From Glebionis coronaria (Eukaryota > Streptophyta > Magnoliopsida > Asterales > Asteraceae): 64,000 nt of DNA. Numbering within the stretch: position 1 is the first letter of the stretch; each line of letters opens with the position of its first letter. Below the pieces are notes generated by a model that saw only the letters and a list, made by a program, of their open reading frames with translations, was not told where the DNA came from and made no database searches. Position numbers and translations under genes: made by a program. Where the stretch lies: positions 77,665,696-77,729,695 of the forward strand of contig CM046878.1 in NCBI GenBank assembly GCA_025667525.1, in the 5' to 3' direction. Below, one piece after another: positions 47,616-62,522 of this stretch.

Positions 47616-48557
47616 AAAATCACCCTTCGTTTCAATGAGGAAGAACTTGTCATCAATGCAACACAAAACTCCAATCTTTCTCATGTGTATTCTATTGCAA
47701 CTTTAAACCATGGTAATTCAACCAATGTCGTTTGCAAAGAATTTTCACCAAGAGTTTTAGGAAATGTCGCCAAAAACAATTTACCATTTCCTCCGCCGGT
47801 GGAGGTTATGAGTGTAAAGCCTACAAAGAAGAAACCGTCAACACTTGAATCGAAAAATCCTTCGCCTCACCTCGAACACTCATTCTTGAAAAGTGTTGAT
47901 AAGTTTTTGGTTTCTACGAAAGATCTTTCGGATGACGAATATGTAGACCCCGATGGGGAGGTTTTCTTTGTCGATAAACGTTTTGAGAACTTGCCACCAC
48001 CAAAACCAAAACGGTTTTCAAATGTGAGAATTTTTAGTGTGACTAACATCGTCTTAGAAACACCAAATATTTTCGACATAATCAAAAAGGGTTTTCATAA
48101 GGAGAGTTTAAAAGATAAAAAAGGAAAAGATTTTAAATGTGATTTAATTGATTTTTCTACAAATCTAACTCCGTCATCACCACGTGTTTTAAGTGCTACA
48201 AGCTCGTCTACTCCTTTTGACGATGCTTTGTGTGGTTTTAGTATGGGGGAAGCCCCTTATGTTCCCTCATCCTTGTCCACCGAGGACGAGATATTCGATC
48301 CCGGAATTTCATGTAAAGGGAAATCTCGGTCTTCCACCGATGCAATAAATGGAAAATCTTTCTATTTGATTGGTGTGAGTCTCCCTCGAGTAGCTCAAAA
48401 GTTTGTCATACCCATTATCCCACCCTTCTACTTCTCATCTCTTTTCTTCAAACTCTTTGAGTTTATGGCACATGTTGAAGTGGCGTTAATTTGTTTTTCC
48501 AATGAAAACGAGAACGCCATCTTCGATCCTGATATTTTGCACCATCAAAGGACTTAG
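47616..48557 (+). pseudogene. ORF downstream of the protease, no RT
   Basis: It continues the protease frame. The first part (KITLRFNEEEL) is the normal segment after the protease in Athila pol. The remainder is Ser/Pro/Lys-rich with acidic patches (DLSDDEYVDPDGEVFFVD) and ends with a hydrophobic stretch (IPIIPPFYFSSLFFKLFEF), then MAHVEVALICFSNENENA. No RT, RNase H or integrase motif occurs. It looks like a remnant or replacement of the pol N-terminus; function unknown. Confidence 0.6.
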
Positions 48558-50805
48558 TCCTTAATACCGGTTGCTTTTTGGGCCTTGTTTATCATGTAAG
48601 CCCCACCAAAAATTGACCATACCATGATTTTCCCTAAATGTTCACATTTTGAGGGGATCGAGTCGAGCTCATGACTCGGTAATCAAAAACGAGGTGCCTC
48701 GTGGGGGAGATCCCATGCTTATCTTTATGCTTACTATTCACTAATAAGGGGACTTGTACCCTTTCAACTCGTTGTCTCGTGGTTGTTTGTGATTGTGTTA
48801 TCTAGATCATCATCATCATCTACGATTGAAGACTCTCGTGTTCGTCTACGTGAGCCTCCATCGTTTGCTTGAAGAAGTTTTTCACGAATCCATGACATAT
48901 CCTTTATTGTTCTAACAATTATCTTTTAGCATACTTAATAAACGGCTTTAGATATATTGTTGATCACCCTTTCCATGCTAGATCTTAAGCATTCGATTCT
49001 TCGTCTCTAGTATGGGGGTGCTCCACCTATAGACTCGAAACATTGAGGACAATGTTTACTTTTAGTATGGGGGTGAATAGGTACTTGCTTTGCTACGCCC
49101 TCACGCTTTCCAATTTTCAGTGTTTTGTTTTGTTGCTAATAAGGCTAAAAATGGCCAAATTTTTAAATTTTTCTTAGTTTTCATAAGTGTTTTTAAGACA
49201 CGAATGTATATTTTCCGTTGGGTAGAATAAGAGTTAATTTTTGACTTGATGGGCATTTGGAGCCATTTACATTCCTTAACCCGCTCAATTCAAGTTTTGC
49301 TAGACTTTTATATAGGGAGCTTTAAAACGCGAAAGTCTTAGCTCATTCGGGTTAAGAACAAGAACTTTTCGTAAGTTCCTATAATTGATCCTAGAAAGTC
49401 ACTTATCAAGGGAACTATAAAACGCATTCTCTAAACTTGAAAAAGTCCAAGAAAGTGCAAGATCCTATAGGTGGCTTGAAAACCCAAAACTTTGAGTTGA
49501 TATAGTCTTAATGAAAGCTAATCCAAATTTAGCTTAATTTTGACTTGCATGGCTAAGTATTCACGAGTCTCTTTAATTAGAGGTCTTTATATAGTGAAGA
49601 ATGAGAGATGATAGAGTTAGACAAGTGATCATGCTAAACGTAGAACATGAAAAAGTTCTTTCAAAAACTCATATGTTTTTAATTGTGGCTTTTTCTTCCC
49701 ATAAGATCAATGCATTAGGAATAAATCATAATTGCAATAAGTAAGGTCGTACGATTTGAAAGGTTACTTAGCCTCTAGCGCAAGATCGTTTAAAAGTTGC
49801 TCGGGGTTGAATAGAGTTCATAGCCAAGGCATAACTTATTGAAGCGGGACGCGAAGATTGGCGATTATCCAAAAAGGCCCTAACAAGGCATGCGGAGCTC
49901 TATTCTTGCTAAAGATCTAAGATGATGTGAAGTATCATTATTCCTAAATCAATATGAAGGATCGAGACACACGACGAAAAGCAATTACTCCCCTAAAGAT
50001 CATGGAAAAATTCTATCCAAAAAGACCCTTACAAGGTATGAGGATAAATATATCCAAGTCCGAAAAGGAGGCGGATCGTTGTATATCAAAATCCAAAGTA
50101 AAGATTGAAGAAAAATGATGAAGTCGTGGTCCAAATATGAAAAATCTCTCAAAAACGTCAAGTGAAGAAATTCCAAATATATGAAGAGAAGACCATAATT
50201 TCAAGAACGTCTTCCCAAGATTTGAAGTATGAAGTACATGCCAAATATCGATCCGAGAAAGGTCTCAAATCGTGAAACGAGTTATGCCAAGATATGAACT
50301 TAAGGAGATACACGAGAAGCCGTTTTAAAAGATTTTGTCCTTCGGCTAACTATTGATCAAATCGTGCTACTTTGCTTTCGGACTAATAACTACTCAAATA
50401 AGTCAATATGAATCACTTGTGATCCATGACAAATAGATAAAAAGATGCTAGTAACCCATTTCCTTTTATAATAACTAGGATTGCGGGGAGAAAAAGTATT
50501 ACACAATTTGGACGTATGAGTAGTGTTAGCATTGTGACTTGTACCAACAATGATCTCGTTTTTGCACTTAGCATGGAATGTATGACAATCAAGGATGACG
50601 AAGTTTACTCTAAGGGAAATTTACTTGTTTCTATTCTTTGACCCTAAAAGTCACATTTGTGATGAAAATCATACATTATGTCTTTATACATCTTAGTAGT
50701 ATATTGCAAGTCTTTTACTCTTTAATAAAGGTTAATAAAATTGAACTTTGGTGATGCTTAGATACTTTATTCTAGCATTGCGTGAGGGCACGGCAATGGC
50801 TTAGT
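48558..50805. other. Non-coding 3' internal region of the Athila-like element
   Basis: About 2.2 kb without coding similarity in the position where Athila elements carry extra sequence before the 3' LTR. Two PPT-like AGTATGGGGGTG tracts lie at about 49012 and 49057, ahead of the true one. Confidence 0.6.
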
Positions 50806-50814
50806 ATGGGGGAG
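50803..50814 (+). promoter_or_regulatory. Polypurine tract of the Athila-like element
   Basis: AGTATGGGGGAG abuts the TGATGAGATGG opening of the 3' LTR. Confidence 0.8.
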
Positions 50815-53800
50815 TGATGAGATGGCATTTATACATGATCTCATCGTTCTTTTCAGGCTTTAAATGCATAAAAATGTCATAATATACCATATATATGCTT
50901 GTGTTTGTTTACTTGTGTATTTTAGGTATGGATATCGTGAAAAAGACAAAAGATCACAAGATACAAGGAAAAACGGACACGAGAAACGAAGCCGTACAAA
51001 GAACCGGGCCCTATTCATGGAATATTCAACAAATACCCTTGAAGACTTCAAGATATGCAAGATTGATCCTCATTTATTGAAGAAATGACACTTAAAACCC
51101 TTGTATATTGATAATTACAAGTTTGGTCCTTTAAGTTTGTCAAAATTACACAAATGGTCCTTCAACTTTGAAGAAATGGCAAGTTTAGTCCCTCAACTAT
51201 TCAACATTGTCAATTATGGTCTCTCATGAAGCCAAAGATACATTGAAGACCTTTGAAGATCAAAAATGTCCAAAATCAGTCCTTCAAATATGCAAAAGTG
51301 GCAAAAACAACCCTTGAAACACTTTTGGAAACGTTTTGTGCCAAAAGTGTCAAAGTCTGAAAGTTGTTACAAAGGATTTGGGCGCTGACACACTTTTAAA
51401 AACAAATGAAAGAAAAGAAAAAGAAGAAGGGCTAAAGTTGTGCACTTAAACATTCAAACACACAAACACGCGCCAAACATTTCCAATCCCCCAAAATCGG
51501 ATCAAAAGTTACTACTGTTCACCCCATGAACCCAATAACTATCTTCATTAAAACAAAGGGTAAATCTCAATTACCCTTACCCACACTTGATTCACACGCC
51601 TATAATCCCATCCCAACCTTAAAACCCTCACTCCCACTCACCAAGAGGCCCCACACTCAAAACCGTTTCACCCATCACATCACCACTTCTTCCCAAAGGC
51701 ATGCCACGTGTCAAGATCAACAGCTGAGAGCCTTTGCTTCACCCCAAAGCTACTTTAAACGTCTAGGATCATTTTGGACAGCTCACAACCAAGAATTATC
51801 TAGAAGCACTCAAGGGCATTTTATAAAATTCACTTCTAGGGTTTGTGAATAGTGTAGCCTAGCATTTGCCTATAAAAGGAGACCTCAACATGTGAGAGTC
51901 CCTTTGTTCTAGTCTTTACCTTTTAAACTTGTAATTCCTTTTTAAAATTTATAAAAGTTGGTATTTTGAAAAAATTGTAATTCCTTTTTATGTTTTTGAA
52001 AGTTGGTATTGTTTAAAGGTGATTCTGAGTTCCATTGATTGTTATAAGTGTGCTTGAATCATTTGGTTCAAGGATGTTTATGTTTGGTTAGTTTTTCAAG
52101 TTTGAAAAAGCTTGAAAGAAGGTTTCTGATTTTGATATTTTTGTGTACTAACCCTTGGCCATAAGCTATAAGCTCTTACAAGCTTGTTGACACCAAGCTT
52201 GTGAAGGGATTAGAGCCCTTGGTTGAGTTGTTTGCTGCTTGTGTTGAAGAAATCAAGTCCTTGAGGTTCTACTTTGAACCATCAACCAAGGCAGTCTTGC
52301 ATCTCCTTTGTTGAAGTACCTTGGTCTTGTTCTAGTTGTTGAACAAGGTCCAAGGAGCATAGCTGGCCTTCCTAGGATGTTGTGGAAGGCATGTATAACC
52401 TCTTGTTAAGATTCCTCTAAAAATTCCATGTTTATGTCTGTTTTGGATTTGGTACTTGGATTTCTAGTTCTTGTGTTTGTGCTGGTAATTTTTGAGTTTG
52501 ATTGTGTTAGTTGTCACCTAGTGTAGCTATTTGATCATTAAAATCAATAGGTTGTGTTTAAAAATCAGAAGTTTGTTTGAAAAGTGGTTGATTAAGGGTT
52601 GTTTGGGATTACTGGTTATCAAGGCCTTGTGGCCTTGAGCCCTTGGTTCTTAGGGTTTGGGAGGTCTAAACAAGTCTTAATATACAAGTTTTAGTCATTG
52701 GTTAAGTTTCTGAAAGTTTGGAAATTGGATTTGAAGTTTTGCAAAAATCTGATAAAAGTGGTTTTGAATTTGGTCAAACACATCAGATCCAATAACTTCT
52801 TTGTTACTTGGATCTAAGGTCTGAAATCAGGTTTGGGAATAGTTTGGGTGATAAGCTATCTATTGGTTATCTGGTTGTTGAATTTGGTGGCTTATTGTGA
52901 TTGTTATAGCTTATCAAAAGTTGCGGAAGTGGTCATTTGCATCAGCAAAGTGACCACCTCATTTTGTGCTTGCCTTTGTTATCCTAGTGTATGCCTTTTG
53001 ATTTTGCTGCTTGGAACTTGTTTATGTGTTGCTTGTGAGTGGATTTTGCTATTTGGTGTGCTTTGTATCTGGCTTATAAGCTAACTGGCTTATTAGGCCC
53101 TTATTGCCTAAATCTGCCATCAAAAGGCCAACTGACCTCTTGATTCACAAGGCCTCCTCCTTGAGTCCTTCACAAAAATTGCTTATAACAAGCCCTTACA
53201 CCATTCCTGATCATTTGGTGAACTTTGGAGTACTTTGACTTTTGGCAAATAAGCACAAATTGGCTTATTTTTGAGAACTGCTTATTGGCACATGCAACAA
53301 CTTGGCTTTTGTAATAGAAATCATTTTTCTTAGCTTATTAACAAATCTGGAAGTTTACAAGTCTTTTGGTTAAGCTTTTGCTAGAAAACTAGCTTATTTG
53401 GCCTTTTCAGCCAGCTTATTGGTTCTTACAGCTTATTCTACTTGGCTTTTTGTGATTTTCTTGATTGATTATTCTTAGTTAAGCTATTAGTTAAGCTATT
53501 CTTAGTGTGCTTTTTCAAAATTTCTTTTTACAGATCTCATAAGCATCCCAAAAGAAGGTTGTGTGTCAAATTAGAGCTTATGGCATTAGCTTATTGCTTA
53601 ATGGGCTGAAAGGCCCAATAAGAATAAGCTGTTTGCTTATTAAGCTGTGATAAGCTCACATTCAGCTTTTGGGCCTTTAGAGTTTTGTTCTTAGAATTGA
53701 ATTTTGAGTCAGATAGGGCTTTTCCAAGTCAATTGGGCCAAGTTTGACTTTTTGGGCCAAAAAGCCCATTAGTGTTGACTGTTTTTGGATTTGGCCCATT

Positions 53801-54593
53801 TGAGGGCCCAATAGGGGTATTCTGGTCATTTCACTTTGATTTTTTGTTTATTTAGGTTAAAAAAAACTAGTTTGCAAGTTTTTAGAATTTTTTATAATTT
53901 TTGGATTCTTATATATTATTTTAATATTATTTTATTATTATTTTTCAAATTTCATATTTTCCAACTTTTTACATTTTTCTTAGCTTTAATACATTAAAAT
54001 AGGAATTTAGCAACTTTTAGAATAATTTTATCACTTTTAGATTAATTTTATAATTATTTTAAGTTTTAATAGTTTTTAAATCATTTTAAATAGTTTTTAT
54101 TAGTTTAAAAATTTCTAAAAATAGTTTTTAATCTTTTTAGGTCATTTTAGAGGTTTACCAATTGAAAAATCTTTATTTGGGCTTTTTGATAAATTATTTG
54201 ATTTTTAGGGCTTTAATTAATATTTAAAAATTGAATATTTAATTATTTAAAAGGTTTGAAAAAGTTTTGATCATTGGTAAACTCTTAGTTTATTTATTTT
54301 GATTTTTGGTAATTTTTAGAATTAATTTTTATTTTTGTAGTTTTTACGGTTTTACGTTTTGTCGTCGTAGTATAATTTTCACGTCTTCGTCATCTTCTTG
54401 TCGCATCCCCTTCTAAACCAATCATTAATCACAAACATTTAACAAGTTTTTCACACACATATACCTCCTTGGGAAACGAACTTCATAAGGGTCATTAACA
54501 CTTGATTTTTCCTAAAGTCATTTGTTTAATACTTACCGCTCATTTACCCTCTTTTGTTTTCCTAAACAAGAGGTGTAATTTTACCTACAATCA
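50815..54593 (+). repeat. 3' LTR of the Athila-like element (3,779 bp)
   Basis: Near-full-length match to 40603-44484. It is ~100 bp shorter, mainly because the segment equivalent to 43270-43380 is missing near 53490. It ends TACAATCA before AATGG. Confidence 0.93.
51871..51878 (+). promoter_or_regulatory. TATA box of the Athila-like 3' LTR
   Basis: A copy of the 5' LTR TATA box, in the same context. Confidence 0.6.
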
Positions 54594-55466
54594 AATGGTT
54601 ATTCAATTTAACTAGTGTATGGTAAAATATATAGGCGCATTGATAAGCCCATGAGCCCAAGTAAATATTTTGGCTAAGTAAATATTTGTAGTAAAGTTAC
54701 TAAGTATGATTAGCCCACTAGGAGCCCGTTTGGCCCAAGAAACATAACCGGACCCTTAATGGGCCATACGAGCCCATTAACCACTAAATATATATATTGG
54801 GTACTTTTTGTGCCAATTATGCAATATGATGAAAGTACTAGATTGGAAATGAAAAGGTATAGAAATGATGAATACTTTTTGAAACTTGAAACTAGTACAA
54901 GGACTAAACTTGTCAAATTAGAAGGTATAAGGTCACGGTTATATATAGACAAGTCTTATTTTAAACTCCAAGGACCAAACGTGCCATTTTGTAAACAAAT
55001 TGCAAGCCTTAAAACCTTTTCGTGCCTTTTGAGGCCTTATCCGAAACTTGAGGGACTTAAATTGACATTATGGAAACTTATAATAAACTAGTTACTCTTT
55101 GGGCCCCTTTTGATACTCAACCGAAACCATAGGGACCCCTTTTACCAACTTAACAAACCTTTATAAACCCTAGGGGGCTGTTTTGTAATTAGCCGAAACA
55201 TGTATAAACCCTAGGGGGCTGTTTTGTAATTAGCCGAAACATATATAAGCCCTAGGGGGCTGTTTTGTAACTTGGGAATACCTATAAAAACTTAACCAAA
55301 ACTACAAGGACTAGAAATGTCAAACTGTGAAACTTATATAAGCCCTAGGGGCGTTTGTGTAAATACCGGAGGTATTTATACTAAATTGGGGGACTAGTTT
55401 TGCCATTCCCTAAACTTAAATAAACTTTGATAAAACCCTAATTATATATATATATATATATATATA
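54594..55466 (+). repeat. 3' LTR of the Tekay-like element, second part
   Basis: It begins AATGGTTATTC (right target duplication) and aligns with 27562-28435 of the 5' LTR, including the three-copy 41-bp repeat. It stops at the (TA)n tract, beyond which unrelated sequence starts. Confidence 0.9.
55443..55466. repeat. (TA)n tract, left border of the invaded site
   Basis: 24 bp of TA at the position homologous to the (TA)n of the 5' LTR. Confidence 0.9.
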
Positions 55467-57580
<2,114 letters not shown>

Positions 57581-57723
57581 GTAGTGCTAAATGCAGAACC
57601 ACTTTTTTGGTACAGAACTTACAGAACCATCTTTTTACTCTAATAATGCATGATGTATAAGATATTTATGCATAATGACAGTTTCTGTAAATAAAATAAA
57701 GCAATTTTTAATTAATAATTTAA

Positions 57724-57970
57724 GGGTTTTGCTAACCACCACCCTATGGGTGTTTTTTAAATATTTTATAATTAAAAATTTTACAATTAATGAACTTCAA
57801 ATGTACCATATTTAACATAGTTAATATTAATATATACCATATTAAAACTTACTTACCATAATTACAAGTGTTAGAATCATGCATTTATGGAAATAATTAG
57901 TTCATATTTGGAATTGTTTTTATTTATTGAAGTTTAAAAAACACCCATAGGGTGTTTGTTAGCAAAACCC
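57724..57970. mobile_element. MITE with perfect 9-bp target duplication
   Basis: 247 bp. Terminal inverted repeats of ~38 bp start GGGTTTTGCTAACCACC and end GTTAGCAAAACCC, enclosing CCCTATGGGTG. It is flanked by ATAATTTAA at 57715-57723 and 57971-57979. The 9-bp duplication and long termini indicate a Mutator-type (MULE) MITE. Confidence 0.88.
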
Positions 57971-58375
57971 ATAATTTAATATGGGCATTCAAGTAATTTT
58001 ACAAATGATAAACTTAAAATATGTCCTACATTTTTTCCTCACCCACGATCTATTATTTTCTTAAATATTACTTTCTCTCTTCTTAAAAAACCTACCACTT
58101 TTCAGTTACCCAATTTCACAGCCGCCGAAAAAAAACATACTATGTGTCTCTCTTTCAGATCTAAAAACGTTTAAAACAATAGTATGATTTATCTCATGAT
58201 TCATTTTTTTATTCAATCTTTTCTTATTTGAAATCTTGTATGTAGATGCTTATATGTTACCATCCGATTGACATCACATGATTAATTTTTTAATTGTATC
58301 TTTTTTATTTGACATCTTGTAGATGTAGATTCTTTACGGTTGTATTGCTTGGATTAAATTTTTTAGCTAATGTGA

Positions 58376-58594
58376 TTGATTATTAATTATTTGTTTTTGT
58401 TTCGATGCAGTGGATATTGTATTTGGTCCTATAATTATGATGTATATTCTAGTTTTGATCTAAAAAATTGTATATTCGATCTAAAAAAGTTAGAGATTCG
58501 ATTTAAGATAACCGTTGTTGATGGGCTACTCGCGGTGGTCGCCGGAGATGACAGATCGATCGTATACAAGGATGAAGAACCATTGCATGATTAA
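58376..58594 (+). other. Short unassigned frame inside family B
   Basis: 72 codons with no recognised domain. The second half (VDGLLAVVAGDDRSIV) lies in locally GC-richer sequence, which could be a captured fragment of host DNA or part of an original element gene. Coding status is doubtful. Confidence 0.2.
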
Positions 58595-59452
58595 CAAACT
58601 GATAGAAGCAAAAATAGATATATATGTATGTTTTCACGGAAACTATAATGATCCGGTCATCTCGTCCATATCTTTAAACGGTTAAGATGCAGGTATTTTA
58701 TTTAGATCTGTAATCGATTTGGCTCCTGTACTCAAACATTATTTAACTTTTTAATCCATTTTTTATATAGTTTGCCAAAGGTATCGGGACAAACCAAGGT
58801 TGACGAAGGTTTTTAAATTGTATATTAACAAGACAGAGGTATGTGTTACTTTGAGTCTCGAAAAGTCTTTGTTTTTAAAATTTTTCCCGATTAGACTATT
58901 ACTCAGATTTGTATGCCTACAATGAACTTGATGATAATGTTCTACCTCAAAGATCTGCTGAGCAACACAAGGTACCACACATATATTAGAAGTTGGTTAG
59001 AGATTCAAATATTTTATTTAGGACACATATTTTAGAAAAAAAACGTGTACGTACTTATCAGGAAGAATAAAAAATCAAATCCATTAAACCAATCAGTAGG
59101 ATTAAATCTTAATATCTTAAGCACATATTATGTAGATAAATTATTAAATAATGGGTACATATATGGAATCATTAGTAGAAGCTTTTGTTTTGTTGTTTGA
59201 AAGGCAGTACTAGTTTTTTTATAGCAAATAATAGTAAGTGTTGTATTAAAACTTGATACTTAGGAATAGCAAGTGTGATTTTGTAACAACAACAATCATG
59301 AATGTTTCTTAAATATGCAGTTAAACTAAAATCAAGACCAAGACCAAGCGGCTAAAAAATGTGCGACATCACATGTGATTTGGAAGACGTACGTACATAT
59401 ATGTTCCGAATGATTTTGGTGAGAAAAAATAGTGCGCACATATGTTTGTAAA

Positions 59453-59625
59453 GGGTACATACATGTTTACGAAGCCGTACATACATGTTTTTGAAGCCGT
59501 ATATACAAGTTCTCGAAGCCGAACATACATGTTCTCGAAACCGAACATACATGTTCTCGAAACCGAACATACATGTTCTAGAACATAAATGTTCTCGAAG
59601 TCGTATATATATGTTCTTGAAGCAA
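59453..59625. repeat. 22-bp tandem repeat
   Basis: About eight imperfect copies of ACATACATGTTCTCGAARCCG. ACATACATGT is self-complementary, so ORFs appear on both strands. Confidence 0.85.
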
Positions 59626-60243
59626 TGCACATCTATATTTAACAATGTACATTTTTTACTTGTATTTGGATTGTACTTCAATTGATAACAAAATTTGTGT
59701 CATGCATCTATGTTTTTGTTTTTATTATAAATTTAGAGATGTGAAACATACATGTTTATGTATTGTGTATTTAATTTTTGAATATAATATACTTTAAAAA
59801 ATGTACGAAATGTCAATTTAAGGAAAAAACCAAGCTCAGCAAAAGAATCTTACGCAAAGATGGTACGTAAAAGTATAATATTTTAAATAACACATGTGCA
59901 ATTTTTTAAAAATAAAACTGTAACATGGACAGAATGAAAATAGGAAAATAAAAAAATTGAAAAATTAAAGTTTTGAAAAACGTATTATTAAAAAGTAAAA
60001 AAAATGAAAATTAAAATGAAAAAAAAACGAATTTTTAATTGAAAAATTAATAGAAAGTAAAATTTGTAGACAACCAAAATACCTGATTTGCCCTTATATT
60101 AATTTATTTTTCCAAAATGAGTACTAAATAATTTCAAAAATGCCATCATACATTAATAGGATATACATCATGCTTTATTAGGAGTAAAAAACAGGTTCTG
60201 TAGGTTCTGTACCAAAAAAGAGGTTCTGCAAATAGCGCACCCC

Positions 60244-60600
<357 letters not shown>

Positions 60601-61447
60601 ATGACCCATCGTTAACTGATTAAACATTTGCAACGAGATTCACTCCTTTTATATAATAACTGAAAAATCAAAACAAGCTACAGTGTCCACAAAAGTTTTA
60701 ATCGCCCAGGTTCTCAGTTCCAACCCAAATCAAAACCTATGATCACAAATAATTAGGGAAATCTGTCAATCAATAGCTACCAATGATATGTAAATACATG
60801 ATGTACATTCACCACATTCCATGGCAATTTATTCAGTATCTTTGAATTAACGTCGGGATTCCATGGGTTCATTAACCAACTGATACATTATTATCACCTC
60901 TACCGTTGTGTGTTGGGTGTTTATACTTTATAATGTGTCGGGTGTTTGTAATGTGTCAGCCATTGGTTGTTTGCAATATGTCGGGTGTGGGTATCCGATT
61001 AACAGATGCATTTTAGTTGTGGGTAGGTTGTGTTATATAGGTAGTTTGAGTAGGTTGTGTTATATAAGTAGTTTGGGTAGGTTGTTTTATTTAAGGGCGT
61101 GTTTGGGATCTCCTAGGATTCTCATATTTTCTAGTATTCAAGGGTTTGTTTGGAATTTCCTAGTCTTCTGATATAACGGACGTAAAATGCAAGTAAAAGT
61201 GTAACGGTGATACAAAGAGTAGCTGAGAAAACTGGAAAAGGCAAGATGAAAAATTTGGATGAAGGAGATGAACACATAAGAGCTAAAACCATTTTGCATT
61301 TAATAATTACCAGTTCTTGTGAATAAGTCTTGTGTGTTATTTTATACGGAGTATTAGAGTTATAAACCCATATTTTCTTCATGTGTCATTAGATAAGCTT
61401 GTAGAACCGGTAGATGGGGAGTCCAGAAACGACGATTTTGTTTCATT
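60601..61447. other. Intergenic DNA with a short tandem repeat
   Basis: No gene recognised. Three copies of a 27-bp unit (GGGTAGGTTGTGTTATATARG...) lie at about 61018-61098, and GTGTCGGGTGTTTG-type words at 60905-60985. Confidence 0.5.
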
Positions 61448-61690
61448 TTAGAAATTAAAGATGAACAAATCTGATGGAAATAAGAAAAAACTGAGATCAG
61501 CGACTGCCACAAATGGTAAATGTACTAAAGGTAATGGTCCAATCCATGTTTTCCTGAATGGGCAATTTCTTGCACTATGATATGCGTAGCGGTCACAATA
61601 TCCGCACTTCCTCTTTGGTTTATCGGTTAGGTTCATATCGGGGTGTTTGGTGTTTGATATTAGCCACTTCTTTAAAAAACTGTGATACAC
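61448..61690 (-). pseudogene. CCHC zinc-knuckle fragment
   Basis: An 80-codon minus-strand frame with KCGYCDRYAYHSARNCP, a C-x2-C-x5-H-x4-C knuckle preceded by a basic KPKRK patch. Such knuckles end FAR1/MULE-type transposase-derived proteins and some other plant proteins. The tail after it is hydrophobic and probably read-through. Could be the last exon of a decayed transposase-like gene. Family assignment is a guess. Confidence 0.35.
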
Positions 61691-62052
61691 GGATAAGAAT
61701 AAAAAGCGTTTGCGAGAGCAGACAGATAAAGTAACATAAATTGCCTATGATAGGCATGCTTATATGAAAGTGTAACTTTGTGGTAATGGTTTTTTAGTTA
61801 TATGAAACTAGTTTGTATATCCTTAGGGATATCTAAATTCCATCGTACCACTTTACTAAGAAAAAAAAAGGGTATTGTAGCTATTGCATCTTTTAATCGT
61901 GGGTATTACTTGTTGGTAAATTCAATATATAAATTAAACATCTAAAGTTAACTTACATTCGGTATACAAATGTTTCAATAACTTCATAAACAAGAACCAA
62001 GAAGAAAATCATCCACTGTATTAAATAATATAAGCTAAATATGACCCGGTTT
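61691..62052. other. AT-rich DNA, nothing recognised
   Basis: Between two minus-strand fragments; possibly an intron if they belonged to one gene. Confidence 0.35.
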
Positions 62053-62522
62053 ATTACAAGGAGTAATCAGGGACATGGAATTGGAAAAGTGGGTTGTCCA
62101 ATTTAAATTGCTGTAGCGTCGCCATCTTCAGTTCAGCATCTATGATCGTCGGACTTCCTACAAACCAACTGACTTGTTATCAATCTTGTTCTATCACTGG
62201 ATGGTAAGTGCCAATTGGAACATAGGTGCTAGAATCTTTCACCGTAAAAGATTGCTCTAGCTCAGTGATCAATGAGTTTCTTATAAACAAGTTGTTGTTT
62301 TCCATCACCTGACTAAGAGCTCCAATTGGAACCTGGCTACTACAATCTTGCTCCGTAAAAACTTGTTGCACTACAGTGGTCAGTTGAGAGTTTATAAACG
62401 AGTCCTTGTCTTTGAACATTTGACTATACGCATCACGTGGAACCTGAGTGATAGAATCTTGCTTCGTAACACGTTTTTGCATATTTGTCGACATTTTTTT
62501 GGAGAGTGGACCTGTATTTCTG
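62053..62522 (-). CDS. Exon of an unknown protein with ~37-residue repeats
   Basis: On the minus strand a TTTCAG acceptor near 62523 opens a frame starting NTGPLSKKMSTNMQKR. It contains about two and a half copies of a ~37-residue repeat with the recurring pattern QD-x-x-x-QVP-x-x-A-x-SQ and a following F-I-x-x-x-L-x-T block. Two stops near 62179 interrupt it before a short tail (DAELKMATLQQFKLDNPLFQ) ending at a TAA near 62052. I do not recognise the protein. The internal repetition suggests a real coding history. It may be a degenerating host gene or transposon gene. Confidence 0.35.

Larger units (their letters stand above)
40603..54593 (+). mobile_element. Athila-like non-autonomous LTR retrotransposon (gag-protease only), 13,991 bp
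   Basis: LTRs open TGATGAGATGG and close TACAATCA. The flanks AATGG (40598-40602 and 54594-54598) are a perfect 5-bp target duplication; the intact target is seen at 27562 in the 5' LTR of the host element. The internal 6.3 kb has a tRNA-Asp-type PBS, gag, an aspartic protease and a downstream ORF, then ~2.3 kb of non-coding DNA and a purine tract. No RT, RNase H or integrase is present, so mobilisation would have needed enzymes supplied by another Athila-type element. Confidence 0.92.

Noticed and set aside
59369..59685. Frames with repeated MFGFENMYVR-like residues on the minus strand
   Set aside because: Translation of the 22-bp palindromic tandem repeat, present on both strands.
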